Assembly (NCBI RefSeq): GCF_007992715.1
Contig: NZ_BKAU01000007.1
Location: 124,001 to 188,000 of the forward strand
DNA length: 64,000 bases
Reading direction: 5' to 3'
From: Chitinophaga cymbidii
Lineage (GTDB): Bacteria; Bacteroidota; Bacteroidia; Chitinophagales; Chitinophagaceae
The notes under the pieces are model-generated. The model saw only the letters and a list, made by a program, of their open reading frames with translations, ran no database searches and was not told the origin of the DNA. Positions 7,000 through 14,105 of the stretch are shown in pieces (position 1 is the first letter of the stretch; the number at the start of each line of letters is the position of its first letter). The position numbers were made by a program, and so were the translations under genes.

Positions 7000-8796
7000 A
7001 TGAAACACCTCGCAGCTTTAAACAAATACTTCGTAAAATATAAATGGCGGTTTTTACTGGGAACGCTTTTCACAGCAGTATCCATTGTGTTCAGCGTATT
7101 TCAGCCCATCCTGGTCCGGCAGATCTTTGACCTGCTGGACCAGAATATCCGCAACTACCGCATGCTGGAAGACACTGCGCTGAACGGCGCTTTCCGCTCC
7201 GGCTTCTCCGGTACGCTCACCTTCTACGGACTTTCCATTCTCGGGCTTGCATTGCTGAGCGGCTTCTTCATGTTCCTGCAAAGGCAGACCCTCATTGTGA
7301 TGAGCCGCTACATTGAATACGACCTGAAGAACGAGATCTTCCAGCAATACCAGCGCCTCGATCTGAACTTTTTCAAGATGAACCGCACCGGCGACTTGAT
7401 GAGCCGCATCACGGAAGATGTTTCGCGTGTACGCATGTACGTTGGGCCGGCGCTGATGTACGCCACACGTACCGTGATCATGATGGTGATGATCATCTGG
7501 CTCATGTGGACCGTGAACCCCATGCTCACGCTCTACACCCTGTCGCCATTGCCTTTGCTGGCCATCACCATCTACCTGGTCAACCGCGTGATCCACAAAA
7601 AAAGCGAGCGCATCCAGGCGCAATTATCCAACATCACTTCCGTGGCGCAGGAATCTTACTCCGGCATCCGCGTGATCAAATCATACGTGCAGGAAGAGCC
7701 CAGCGCCCTGCATTTCGAGCAGGCCAGCGAAGCCTACAAGCAAAGCTCTATCAGTCTTGCTAAAACAGACGCATTATACCAGCCCGCGATGGCGCTGATG
7801 ATCGGCCTCAGCGTGCTGCTGACCATCTATATCGGCGGCGTGCAGGTGATCAAAGGGAATATCACCATCGGCAACCTCGCGGAGTTTGTGTTGTATGTGA
7901 ACATGCTCACGTTCCCGTTCTTTTCCATCGGATGGGTAGCCTCCATGATACAGCGCGCCGCGGCATCGCAGCAGCGGATCAATGAATTTCTGGACGAGCG
8001 GCCCGGCATACAGGATGCGCCGGACGCAAAGGACATGACGCTGAAAGGGGAGATCCACTTTTCCGGTGTTTCATTTACCTATCCGCATACCGGCATCCAG
8101 GCGCTGAAAGATTTTGAGCTGACCATCAGGCCCGGCCAGAAAGTAGCCGTCATCGGCCGCACAGGCTCCGGAAAATCCACGCTGGCGCAGCTGTTGATAC
8201 GCATGTACGACCCGCAGCAGGGGCAGGTGAAAATCGATGGAACAGACATCCGCGATCTCAAATTGTCGCAGCTCCGCAACCAGATCAGCTATGTACCGCA
8301 AGACGTATTCCTGTTCTCCGATACCATCAGCAACAACATCCGCTTCGGCGAGCCCGCGGCAACGGAAGAAGCCGTGCATCAGGCAGCCAGGCAGGCTTCT
8401 GTGGAGAAAGACATCCTGCAGTTCCCCGATGGTTTCAATACCGTGGTAGGGGAGCGCGGCGTTACGCTCAGCGGCGGGCAGAAACAGCGCGTATCCATTG
8501 CCCGCGCGCTGATCCGCGATCCGCACATCATGGTGTTTGACGACTGCTTATCCGCCGTGGACGCCCGCACCGAAAAAGAGATCATCGGTAACCTCTACGC
8601 CTATCTGCAGGATAAAACGGCCATTATCATCACCCACCGGATATTCGCCCTGTTTACATTTGACCGCATTATTGTGCTCGATGAAGGAAGGATGGTGGAA
8701 ACCGGCACACATGAAGAGCTGCTGGCTAAAAACGGCTACTATTCAGAGCTTTACGCCCGTCAGCAAACCGGTGAAGAGGAGAGTGTTAATGAATAG
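7000..8796 (+). CDS. ABC exporter half-transporter (membrane domain fused to ATPase), MdlA/YheI-like
   Basis: The frame can start at TTG 6979, but ATG 7000 (MKHLAALNKYFVKYKW) gives the usual start and 598 residues. Six membrane segments fill residues 15-310; the ATPase follows with Walker A GRTGSGKST, Q-loop region SYVPQDVFLF, signature LSGGQ and Walker B MVFDD. The position after the Walker B aspartate, normally the catalytic glutamate, is Asp515, as in MdlA/YheI halves of heterodimeric exporters. No second half-transporter is nearby, so it is either a homodimer with weak ATPase sites or pairs with a subunit encoded elsewhere. Substrate unknown. Confidence 0.92.
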   Translation: MKHLAALNKYFVKYKWRFLLGTLFTAVSIVFSVFQPILVRQIFDLLDQNIRNYRMLEDTALNGAFRSGFSGTLTFYGLSILGLALLSGFFMFLQRQTLIVMSRYIEYDLKNEIFQQYQRLDLNFFKMNRTGDLMSRITEDVSRVRMYVGPALMYATRTVIMMVMIIWLMWTVNPMLTLYTLSPLPLLAITIYLVNRVIHKKSERIQAQLSNITSVAQESYSGIRVIKSYVQEEPSALHFEQASEAYKQSSISLAKTDALYQPAMALMIGLSVLLTIYIGGVQVIKGNITIGNLAEFVLYVNMLTFPFFSIGWVASMIQRAAASQQRINEFLDERPGIQDAPDAKDMTLKGEIHFSGVSFTYPHTGIQALKDFELTIRPGQKVAVIGRTGSGKSTLAQLLIRMYDPQQGQVKIDGTDIRDLKLSQLRNQISYVPQDVFLFSDTISNNIRFGEPAATEEAVHQAARQASVEKDILQFPDGFNTVVGERGVTLSGGQKQRVSIARALIRDPHIMVFDDCLSAVDARTEKEIIGNLYAYLQDKTAIIITHRIFALFTFDRIIVLDEGRMVETGTHEELLAKNGYYSELYARQQTGEEESVNE

Positions 8797-8896
8797 GGCT
8801 TGTGCCGCCAGATTGCGCACCCGTCAAGCTTTGCGCGAAATATAAGATGATTTTTCAAAATCATTTAAAATTATTTTGATATTTGTAAAACAATAG

Positions 8897-8904
8897 TATA
8901 TTTG
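8897..8904 (+). promoter_or_regulatory. -7 promoter box for the PUR-family gene
   Basis: TATATTTG matches TAnnTTTG, with a TTTG at 8875-8878 as a possible -33 element. The gene starts about 57 bases downstream, and the surrounding region is AT-rich. Confidence 0.55.
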
Positions 8905-8960
8905 TTGATTATTGATCATTCAAACAGGATTTGATTCGTTAACACTTAAATCTATCAACT

Positions 8961-9398
8961 GTGGCGTACGAAAACAACAATCAACAGGAAAGAAACAACG
9001 ACAGCATCTTTTCCAAGAGATTGAAAGCGGGCAAAAGAAGAACTTATTTCTTTGATGTAAAAACTACCCGGGGGAACGACTACTTTCTGACTATCACCGA
9101 AAGTAAAAAGCGTTTCAACGATAACGGTTACGACAGGCATAAAGTATTCCTGTACAAAGAAGACTTTAACAAGTTCCTGAACGCTTTAACCGAAACCATC
9201 AATTATGTGAAAACAGAATTGATGCCCGATTTCGATTTTGATGCTTACAATCACGACTATTCTGAAAGCCGTGAGGACGAGCAGGATGGTGAAGGTGTAG
9301 AAGTTGTTGCGGCTCCCGCTCCCAGGGCAGAAGCAGAAGTAACCGTTGATGCCGCTGAAACACCGGCTTCCTCCGGTGAAGATGTGGACAAGTGGTAA
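8961..9398 (+). CDS. DUF3276/PUR-alpha-like nucleic-acid-binding protein
   Basis: The protein (145 residues) begins at a GTG: an in-frame TAA lies 12-15 bases upstream and no ATG is near, so the start is well fixed. Residues 15-90 hold the PUR repeat (FSKRLKAGKRRTYFFDVK, then NDYFLTITESKKRF and HKVFLYKEDFNKFLNAL), a single-stranded DNA/RNA-binding fold nearly universal in Bacteroidota. The tail from about residue 95 is acidic, then alanine-rich and low-complexity. The gene stands alone between its own promoter and terminator. Exact cellular role is unknown. Confidence 0.88.
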   Translation: MAYENNNQQERNNDSIFSKRLKAGKRRTYFFDVKTTRGNDYFLTITESKKRFNDNGYDRHKVFLYKEDFNKFLNALTETINYVKTELMPDFDFDAYNHDYSESREDEQDGEGVEVVAAPAPRAEAEVTVDAAETPASSGEDVDKW

Positions 9399-9431
9399 TT
9401 TTCTCCCTGCCAGCTTTATGATACGATATTC

Positions 9432-9463
9432 AAGACCTTTGGTAATGCCAGAGGTCTTTTTTT
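9432..9463 (+). terminator. Intrinsic terminator of the PUR-family gene
   Basis: AAGACCTTTGG (9432-9442) pairs with CCAGAGGTCTT (9448-9458), one T-G wobble and a 5-base loop, followed by TTTTT. Confidence 0.85.
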
Positions 9464-9494
9464 ATGCCCTCATCTGCCTGAAAACCGGATATGA

Positions 9495-9571
9495 ATCGGG
9501 GTTTATCCATAGATGACCGGGGGATTATCCATGGATGATCCATAGCATATCCATGGCATACCCATAGATAC
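9495..9571. repeat. 11-bp tandem minisatellite (about seven units)
   Basis: Units of 11 bp follow without gaps: ATCGGGGTTTA, TCCATAGATGA, CCGGGGGATTA, TCCATGGATGA, TCCATAGCATA, TCCATGGCATA, CCCATAGATAC. TCCATRG cores start at 9506, 9528, 9539, 9550 and (as CCCATAG) 9561, so they are phased with the DNA helix. The first four units also read as two 22-bp repeats. The array sits between two terminators and outside any gene. Confidence 0.8.
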
Positions 9572-9572
9572 G

Positions 9573-9624
9573 AAAAGTCCCTGATCTTCTTTTAATCGTT
9601 TTAAGAATGGATCAGGGACTTTTT
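9573..9624. terminator. Bidirectional terminator between the PUR gene region and pgi
   Basis: AAAAGTCCCTGATC (9573-9586) pairs perfectly with GATCAGGGACTTTT (9610-9623), 14 bp, with a 23-base loop. A and T tracts on the two sides allow termination in both directions, mainly of pgi on the minus strand. Confidence 0.8.
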
Positions 9625-9678
9625 GTTAAAATAGTGTAAGGCCGATGCAGGTCTTGTAAACCGCTAAAATATTATCAG

Positions 9679-11304
9679 CTAACGCATGCTTTTGTAAGCA
9701 TTGATCAGCCCGTTCGTAGAAGAATCATGCGAGGTAACCGCCGAATTTCCGCTCAGCTCCGGCAGTATCTTGTTCGCCAGCTGCTTGCCAAGCTCCACGC
9801 CCCATTGATCGAACGAATAGATATTCCAGATAGCGCCCTGCACAAAGATCTTGTGCTCGTATAGCGCGATCAGCGCACCGAGGGAACGGGGCGTTACCTG
9901 CTTCAGCAGGAAGGAGTTCGTAGGCCGGTTGCCGGTGAATACCTTGTAGGGCACCAGCTCTTCGGGTGTGCCTTCCGCACGTACTTCCTCAGCTGTTTTG
10001 CCGTTCATCAGCGCCTCCGTTTGTGCGAAGAAGTTAGACAGCAGTTTGGGATGATGATCGCTAAGCGGGTTATGGCTGATGGCCGGGGCAATGAAATCGC
10101 AGGGGATCATTTTGGTGCCCTGGTGGATCAGCTGATAGAAAGCATGCTGCCCGTTCGTGCCCGGCTCTCCCCACACAATGGGGCCCGTCTGGTACGCAAC
10201 AGCCTCGCCCGTGCGGTCCACATACTTGCCGTTGCTTTCCATATTGCCCTGCTGGAAGTAAGCCGCAAAGCGGTGCATATATTGATCGTAAGGCAGGATG
10301 GCCTCTGAATCCGCGCCGAAGAAGTTACCATACCACAGTCCAGTCAGCGCCATGATCACCGGAATGTTGCGCTCGAACGGCGTATCCCTGAAGTGCTGGT
10401 CTGTAGCATGCGCGCCGGCCAGCAACGCGGAGAAATGATCGAATCCGATGGTCAGCGCAATAGAAAGGCCGATGGCGGACCAGAGGGAATAACGGCCGCC
10501 CACCCAGTCCCAGAAAGCGAACATGTTCTTGGTATCGATGCCGAATTCTTTTACCGCTTTTTCGTTAGTGGACAAAGCGGCGAAATGCAGCGCAATATCT
10601 TTTTCACTGCCGCCCTGCGAGAGGAACCAGGTACGCGCGGAATGTGCGTTGGTCATGGTTTCCTGCGTGGTGAAAGTTTTGGAAGCGATGAGGAACAGCG
10701 TTTCGTCCGCTTTCACTTTTTTGAGCGTTTCCGCAATATGCGTGCCGTCCACATTCGATACAAAGTAGGTCTGAATACCTTCCACCCAGTAGGGGCGCAG
10801 CGCTTCGGTGACCATCACGGGGCCGAGATCGGAGCCGCCGATGCCGATGTTCACGATATAACGGATACGCTTACCCGAAAAACCCTTCCAGGCGCCGGAA
10901 TGGATACGTTTACAGCAATCTTCCATCTGCTGCAGCACGGCATTGACTTCCGGCATCACGTCCTTTCCGTCCAGCAGCACCGGCTGATTGGAGCGGTTGC
11001 GGAGCGCGGTGTGGAGCACAGCGCGGTTTTCGGTGGCATTGATCTTTTCTGCGCCGAACATGGCTTTCACGGCTTCGTCCAGTTTACATTCACGCGCCAG
11101 CTCCTGCAGAAGCTGCAGGGTGCGGGGAGTGAGGATGTTCTTGGAATAGTCGAACAGTATGTCTTCGAATTGCAGCGAGAAAGCCGAAAAGCGTTGCGGG
11201 TCTTCTGCGAACAGCTGGCGCATATGCGTCTTTTGCATGTCAGCGGCATGCGCCTGCAGTTGCTGCCAGGCTTTTGTAGCAGTCGGTTGTACGGATGGGA
11301 ACAT
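9679..11304 (-). CDS. pgi: Glucose-6-phosphate isomerase
   Basis: The enzyme interconverts glucose 6-phosphate and fructose 6-phosphate in glycolysis and gluconeogenesis. At 541 residues it matches the large bacterial PGI class (E. coli 549). Recognisable parts are NIGIGGSDLGPVM in the sugar-phosphate site, the ASKTFTTQETMTNA segment, and the WGEPGTNGQHAFYQLIHQ signature with the active-site histidine. It begins at ATG 11302-11304 and ends at a strong terminator. No sugar genes are next to it, so it appears to be its own unit. Confidence 0.97.
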   Translation of the reverse strand: MFPSVQPTATKAWQQLQAHAADMQKTHMRQLFAEDPQRFSAFSLQFEDILFDYSKNILTPRTLQLLQELARECKLDEAVKAMFGAEKINATENRAVLHTALRNRSNQPVLLDGKDVMPEVNAVLQQMEDCCKRIHSGAWKGFSGKRIRYIVNIGIGGSDLGPVMVTEALRPYWVEGIQTYFVSNVDGTHIAETLKKVKADETLFLIASKTFTTQETMTNAHSARTWFLSQGGSEKDIALHFAALSTNEKAVKEFGIDTKNMFAFWDWVGGRYSLWSAIGLSIALTIGFDHFSALLAGAHATDQHFRDTPFERNIPVIMALTGLWYGNFFGADSEAILPYDQYMHRFAAYFQQGNMESNGKYVDRTGEAVAYQTGPIVWGEPGTNGQHAFYQLIHQGTKMIPCDFIAPAISHNPLSDHHPKLLSNFFAQTEALMNGKTAEEVRAEGTPEELVPYKVFTGNRPTNSFLLKQVTPRSLGALIALYEHKIFVQGAIWNIYSFDQWGVELGKQLANKILPELSGNSAVTSHDSSTNGLINAYKSMR

Positions 11305-11349
11305 TATTGGTCAGATTAAATTCGATCAAAAATACGGATGGGGTTTCAC

Positions 11350-12165
11350 TTACACAATCGCTTTTTTGCGTAGCAGTTGCAGGAGTACGGCGAGGCCGAG
11401 CACGGCAATGACGATCGTGCCGGTAGACACCACGATCGCGGGGTCGGTACCCGCGGCGGCATCCTGCTTCAGCACAATGCCATAGAAAGCCCAGATACAG
11501 GCCAGGCCATAGTAGATATTGTTAAAACGGAGGATCATGAACAGCGCCAGCACCGTGCCCAGGCACATCATGCTCACCGTCCAGGTCAGCCCGGAAAGCC
11601 CGAAGCCCGGTATGCCCAGCGATATAAGCAGCACCGTTACATTGGCGATGGTAGCAATGCTGATCCAGCCGAAGTAAACGCCAAAAGGAAAATGAATGAA
11701 CAGCTTCTCCCGCGGCGAAGCCCCCGAATGCGCAATACGGAAATTACGGTGTATCATGATCAGGCTGACGATGATCACCAGCATGAAGAACATGGACAGG
11801 GGCAGCCATTCATAATGCCAGGCAAAAAGCCAGCAGGTATTGCCCAGGCAATTCAGCAGGAACCAGCCCCGCATCCGCCGCACAAAAGCCTCCAGTTCCA
11901 GCTCATGGTCCCTGCTGAACGCAAGCCAGAGCTGGTACGCCGCGAAGCCGGCGAGCGCCAGGTAAATAAGGCCCCATATGGAAAAAGTAACACCGGCGGG
12001 AACGAACAGGTTGGGGTATTTTTCAGACAGTTCGCCCGCCGTTTTGTTATTCAACCTGCCGGTGGAAGAAAGCACGTTTACAGCTATCACTATCAGCAGT
12101 CCCACCACATTGAAGATGATCCGCTGACGGTAGCGGGGAATGTTGATGATTGTTTCCATAGCCAT
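11350..12165 (-). CDS. TspO/MBR-related tryptophan-rich membrane protein
   Basis: The 271-residue protein has about seven membrane segments and the pattern common to bacterial TspO-related proteins: NVLSSTGRLNNKTAGELS, then PNLFVPAGVTFSIWGLIYLAL, with many tryptophans. It is longer than classical TspO (about 160) and belongs to the extended group seen in many bacteria. TspO proteins bind tetrapyrroles or sterols and are linked to stress and light responses; here the ligand is not known. There are two candidate ATGs two codons apart (12165 or 12159). It is upstream of pgi on the same strand, with a 45-base gap. Confidence 0.72.
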   Translation of the reverse strand: MAMETIINIPRYRQRIIFNVVGLLIVIAVNVLSSTGRLNNKTAGELSEKYPNLFVPAGVTFSIWGLIYLALAGFAAYQLWLAFSRDHELELEAFVRRMRGWFLLNCLGNTCWLFAWHYEWLPLSMFFMLVIIVSLIMIHRNFRIAHSGASPREKLFIHFPFGVYFGWISIATIANVTVLLISLGIPGFGLSGLTWTVSMMCLGTVLALFMILRFNNIYYGLACIWAFYGIVLKQDAAAGTDPAIVVSTGTIVIAVLGLAVLLQLLRKKAIV

Positions 12166-12245
12166 AGTAATTTACGGCTTTCTGTCCGCAAAAACCCCTC
12201 CAATTGACAACCGATTTGAAAGGAGTGTAAATTTTTTGCTGCATT

Positions 12246-12842
12246 TTATATGGATTTTACTATCTTTGTACAGTCCTTAATTAGATTGGCAACCTCAACG
12301 GAATAGGACTGTTGTTTGCCAATCCAATTAAGGATTTTTTCTTTATGGCAATATTCCAGCAGCCCGTCCTCTGCAATCCAGCGTAAGATCTCTTTTACAT
12401 TATCTTTGGGATAGATGCTTCTGATATCATTCACCTCCTGATTTCCTTTTAATTTTTGCGGTTCAAGTGCAACAACAAAGTTGATCCCGCGCTCTTCCAT
12501 TTCTGTTAGAATTACTTTTATTTCCTGCCGTGTTTTGCTTTGGAATACAGCGATAGGATCGTTTAAATATGCCGGCAGGTGTGCCACTGAAACCAGGGAG
12601 AAAGGGTGATTGGCCTGCAATTTCTTATCTACCAGGCGTCTTACCGAAATTTGAAGGGGCAGGTCGGGAATGCCGCAATTGAGAAGGTGTTGACAGGGAT
12701 TTCCCAATTCCAATGGGGCATAATTGTCATTGGTGCCGCGAAGGATCAGCCTGAGCCTTTCATTATAAGTGTTACAAATATCTCTTATGCTCTGAATATA
12801 GGAACCCGGTTCCGGGTTTCCTGCATTTTTGAAACTCTCCAT
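12246..12842 (-). CDS. Orphan protein with a phage MuF C-terminal-like domain (MuF_C)
   Basis: The 198-residue soluble protein has the pattern I recall for MuF_C domains: LPAYLNDPIAVFQSKTR, then VILTEMEERGINFVVALE, NDIRSIYPKDN and ILRWIAEDGLLEYCHKEKILNWI. These domains occur at the C-terminus of phage head-morphogenesis proteins and in polymorphic-toxin contexts, but here the domain is free-standing with no phage genes around. The gene is visibly more AT-rich than its neighbours, suggesting transfer. Its last 20-25 codons overlap a strong hairpin read on the opposite strand. Activity unknown; assignment is from memory of the family pattern. Confidence 0.6.
   Translation of the reverse strand: MESFKNAGNPEPGSYIQSIRDICNTYNERLRLILRGTNDNYAPLELGNPCQHLLNCGIPDLPLQISVRRLVDKKLQANHPFSLVSVAHLPAYLNDPIAVFQSKTRQEIKVILTEMEERGINFVVALEPQKLKGNQEVNDIRSIYPKDNVKEILRWIAEDGLLEYCHKEKILNWIGKQQSYSVEVANLIKDCTKIVKSI
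12261..12340 (+). ncRNA. Candidate small antisense RNA (promoter box, hairpin, T-tract)
   Basis: On the plus strand TATCTTTG (12261-12268) matches the Bacteroidota -7 box. About seven bases on, CCTTAATTAGATTGGCAA (12275-12292) pairs with TTGCCAATCCAATTAAGG (12316-12333), 17 of 18 bp, with a 23-base loop, followed by ATTTTTT. ACAGTCC (12270-12276) can instead pair with GGACTGT (12306-12312). This would give an RNA of about 65 bases antisense to the end of the MuF_C gene. It could also be a coincidence inside a coding region. Confidence 0.4.
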
Positions 12843-12980
12843 CTTGCTGGATTAACAAACAAAAAATAAAATTTGGGCAAATAACGGGCATTCAACGGAA
12901 AACACAAAAAATCTTTAAAGGGATATCATCGCATAAACTACAATTGCTAATTCGTGATGGTTTAATTAACTTCGCGCCCT

Positions 12981-14079
12981 ATGACTATAGAACAATTGAA
13001 GGCTATGAGGGACCGTCTGTACGTCCTGGGAGGTTTTCTTTAACGTACAGGACCGCATAGACAAAATCGAAAACGATAAGCAGATGACGCTTGCGCCCGG
13101 ATTCTGGGACGACAATGAAAGGGCCACTGCTATCCTGAAAGAAATTAAGGTAAATAAATTCTGGGTAGACCTTTATGAGCAGGTAAAGACCGCGATCGAA
13201 GACAGCGCGGTGTTGCTTGATTTTCAGAAGGAGGGGGAAGCGACGGAAGAAGAAGTGAATGCGGCTTATGCCCATGCGCTCGATGCGCTGGACGAGCTGG
13301 AATTCAAGAGCACGCTGAACCAGCCCGAGGATGAAATGCCTGCTGTATTGACCATCAACTCCGGTGCCGGGGGTACGGAAAGCCAGGACTGGGCAGAAAT
13401 GCTCCTGCGCATGTACCGCATGTACGGAGAAAAACAGGGATGGAAAGTCAGTGAAATTGACGTGCAGTATGGTGACGGCGCGGGCATCAAGTCCGCCACG
13501 CTGGAGTTCGACGGAGAATTTGCCTACGGCTTGCTGAAAGCGGAAAGCGGCGTGCACCGCCTCGTGCGCATCTCGCCGTTCGATTCCAACGCCCGCAGGC
13601 ATACGTCGTTCGCGTCCGTATTTGTATACCCGCTGGTAGACGATACGATCGAAGTGGCCGTGAACCCCGCGGACCTGGAATGGGAATTTTACCGTTCCGG
13701 CGGCAAGGGCGGACAGAACGTGAACAAGGTGGAAACGGCCGTACGGTTGAAGCACATCCCCTCCGGCATCATCATCGAGTGCCAGCAGGCGCGCACACAA
13801 GGCGAGAACCGCACCAAAGCGCTCACCATGCTGAAATCACGCCTGTACGAAGAAGAGATCCGCCGGCGCGAAGAACTGAAAAACGCCACCAACGCCAATA
13901 AACGCAAGATCGAATGGGGCTCCCAGATACGTTCCTACGTTTTTCATCCTTACAAGATGATCAAGGATCACCGCACAGAGTTTGAAGTAGGCAACGTACA
14001 GCCCGTGATGGATGGCGAACTGGACGGCTTTATCAAAGCATACCTGATGATGCAGAAGGAAGACGAGAAAATTCAATAA
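12981..14079 (+). CDS. prfB: Peptide chain release factor 2, programmed +1 frameshift
   Basis: The gene is read as 12981-13040 joined to 13042-14079: 20 codons from ATG 12981, then a TAA (13041-13043), then a +1 slip restoring the frame for 345 codons. The total of 365 residues equals E. coli RF2. The slip site is CTT TAA C with an internal Shine-Dalgarno GGGAGG (13028-13033) four bases before CTT. The protein has the SPF tripeptide (RISPFDSNARRH) and the GGQ motif (SGGKGGQNVNKVETAV). RF2 releases peptides at UGA and UAA, and frameshifting makes its synthesis depend on RF2 level. The stop here is UAA rather than the usual UGA. Confidence 0.95.
13028..13044 (+). promoter_or_regulatory. RF2 autoregulatory frameshift site
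   Basis: GGGAGG (13028-13033), spacer TTTT, slippery CTT (13038-13040), stop TAA (13041-13043), then C. The layout is that of the classic RF2 site apart from the stop codon and a spacer one base longer. Confidence 0.9.
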
Positions 14080-14105
14080 ACACCAAACAACAACAAGATC
14101 CAGCC

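Noticed and set aside
9495..9571. Short repeats considered as a CRISPR array
   Set aside because: The units are contiguous 11-mers with no spacers, and no cas gene is in the window.
10393..11319. A 308-codon plus-strand open frame opposite pgi
   Set aside because: It is the mirror of conserved pgi codons, has no recognisable domain and no promoter.
12981..13083. Stop codon near the start of prfB read as a sequencing error or a pseudogene
   Set aside because: The slip site, internal Shine-Dalgarno and the in-frame continuation match the RF2 programmed frameshift, so the gene is intact.
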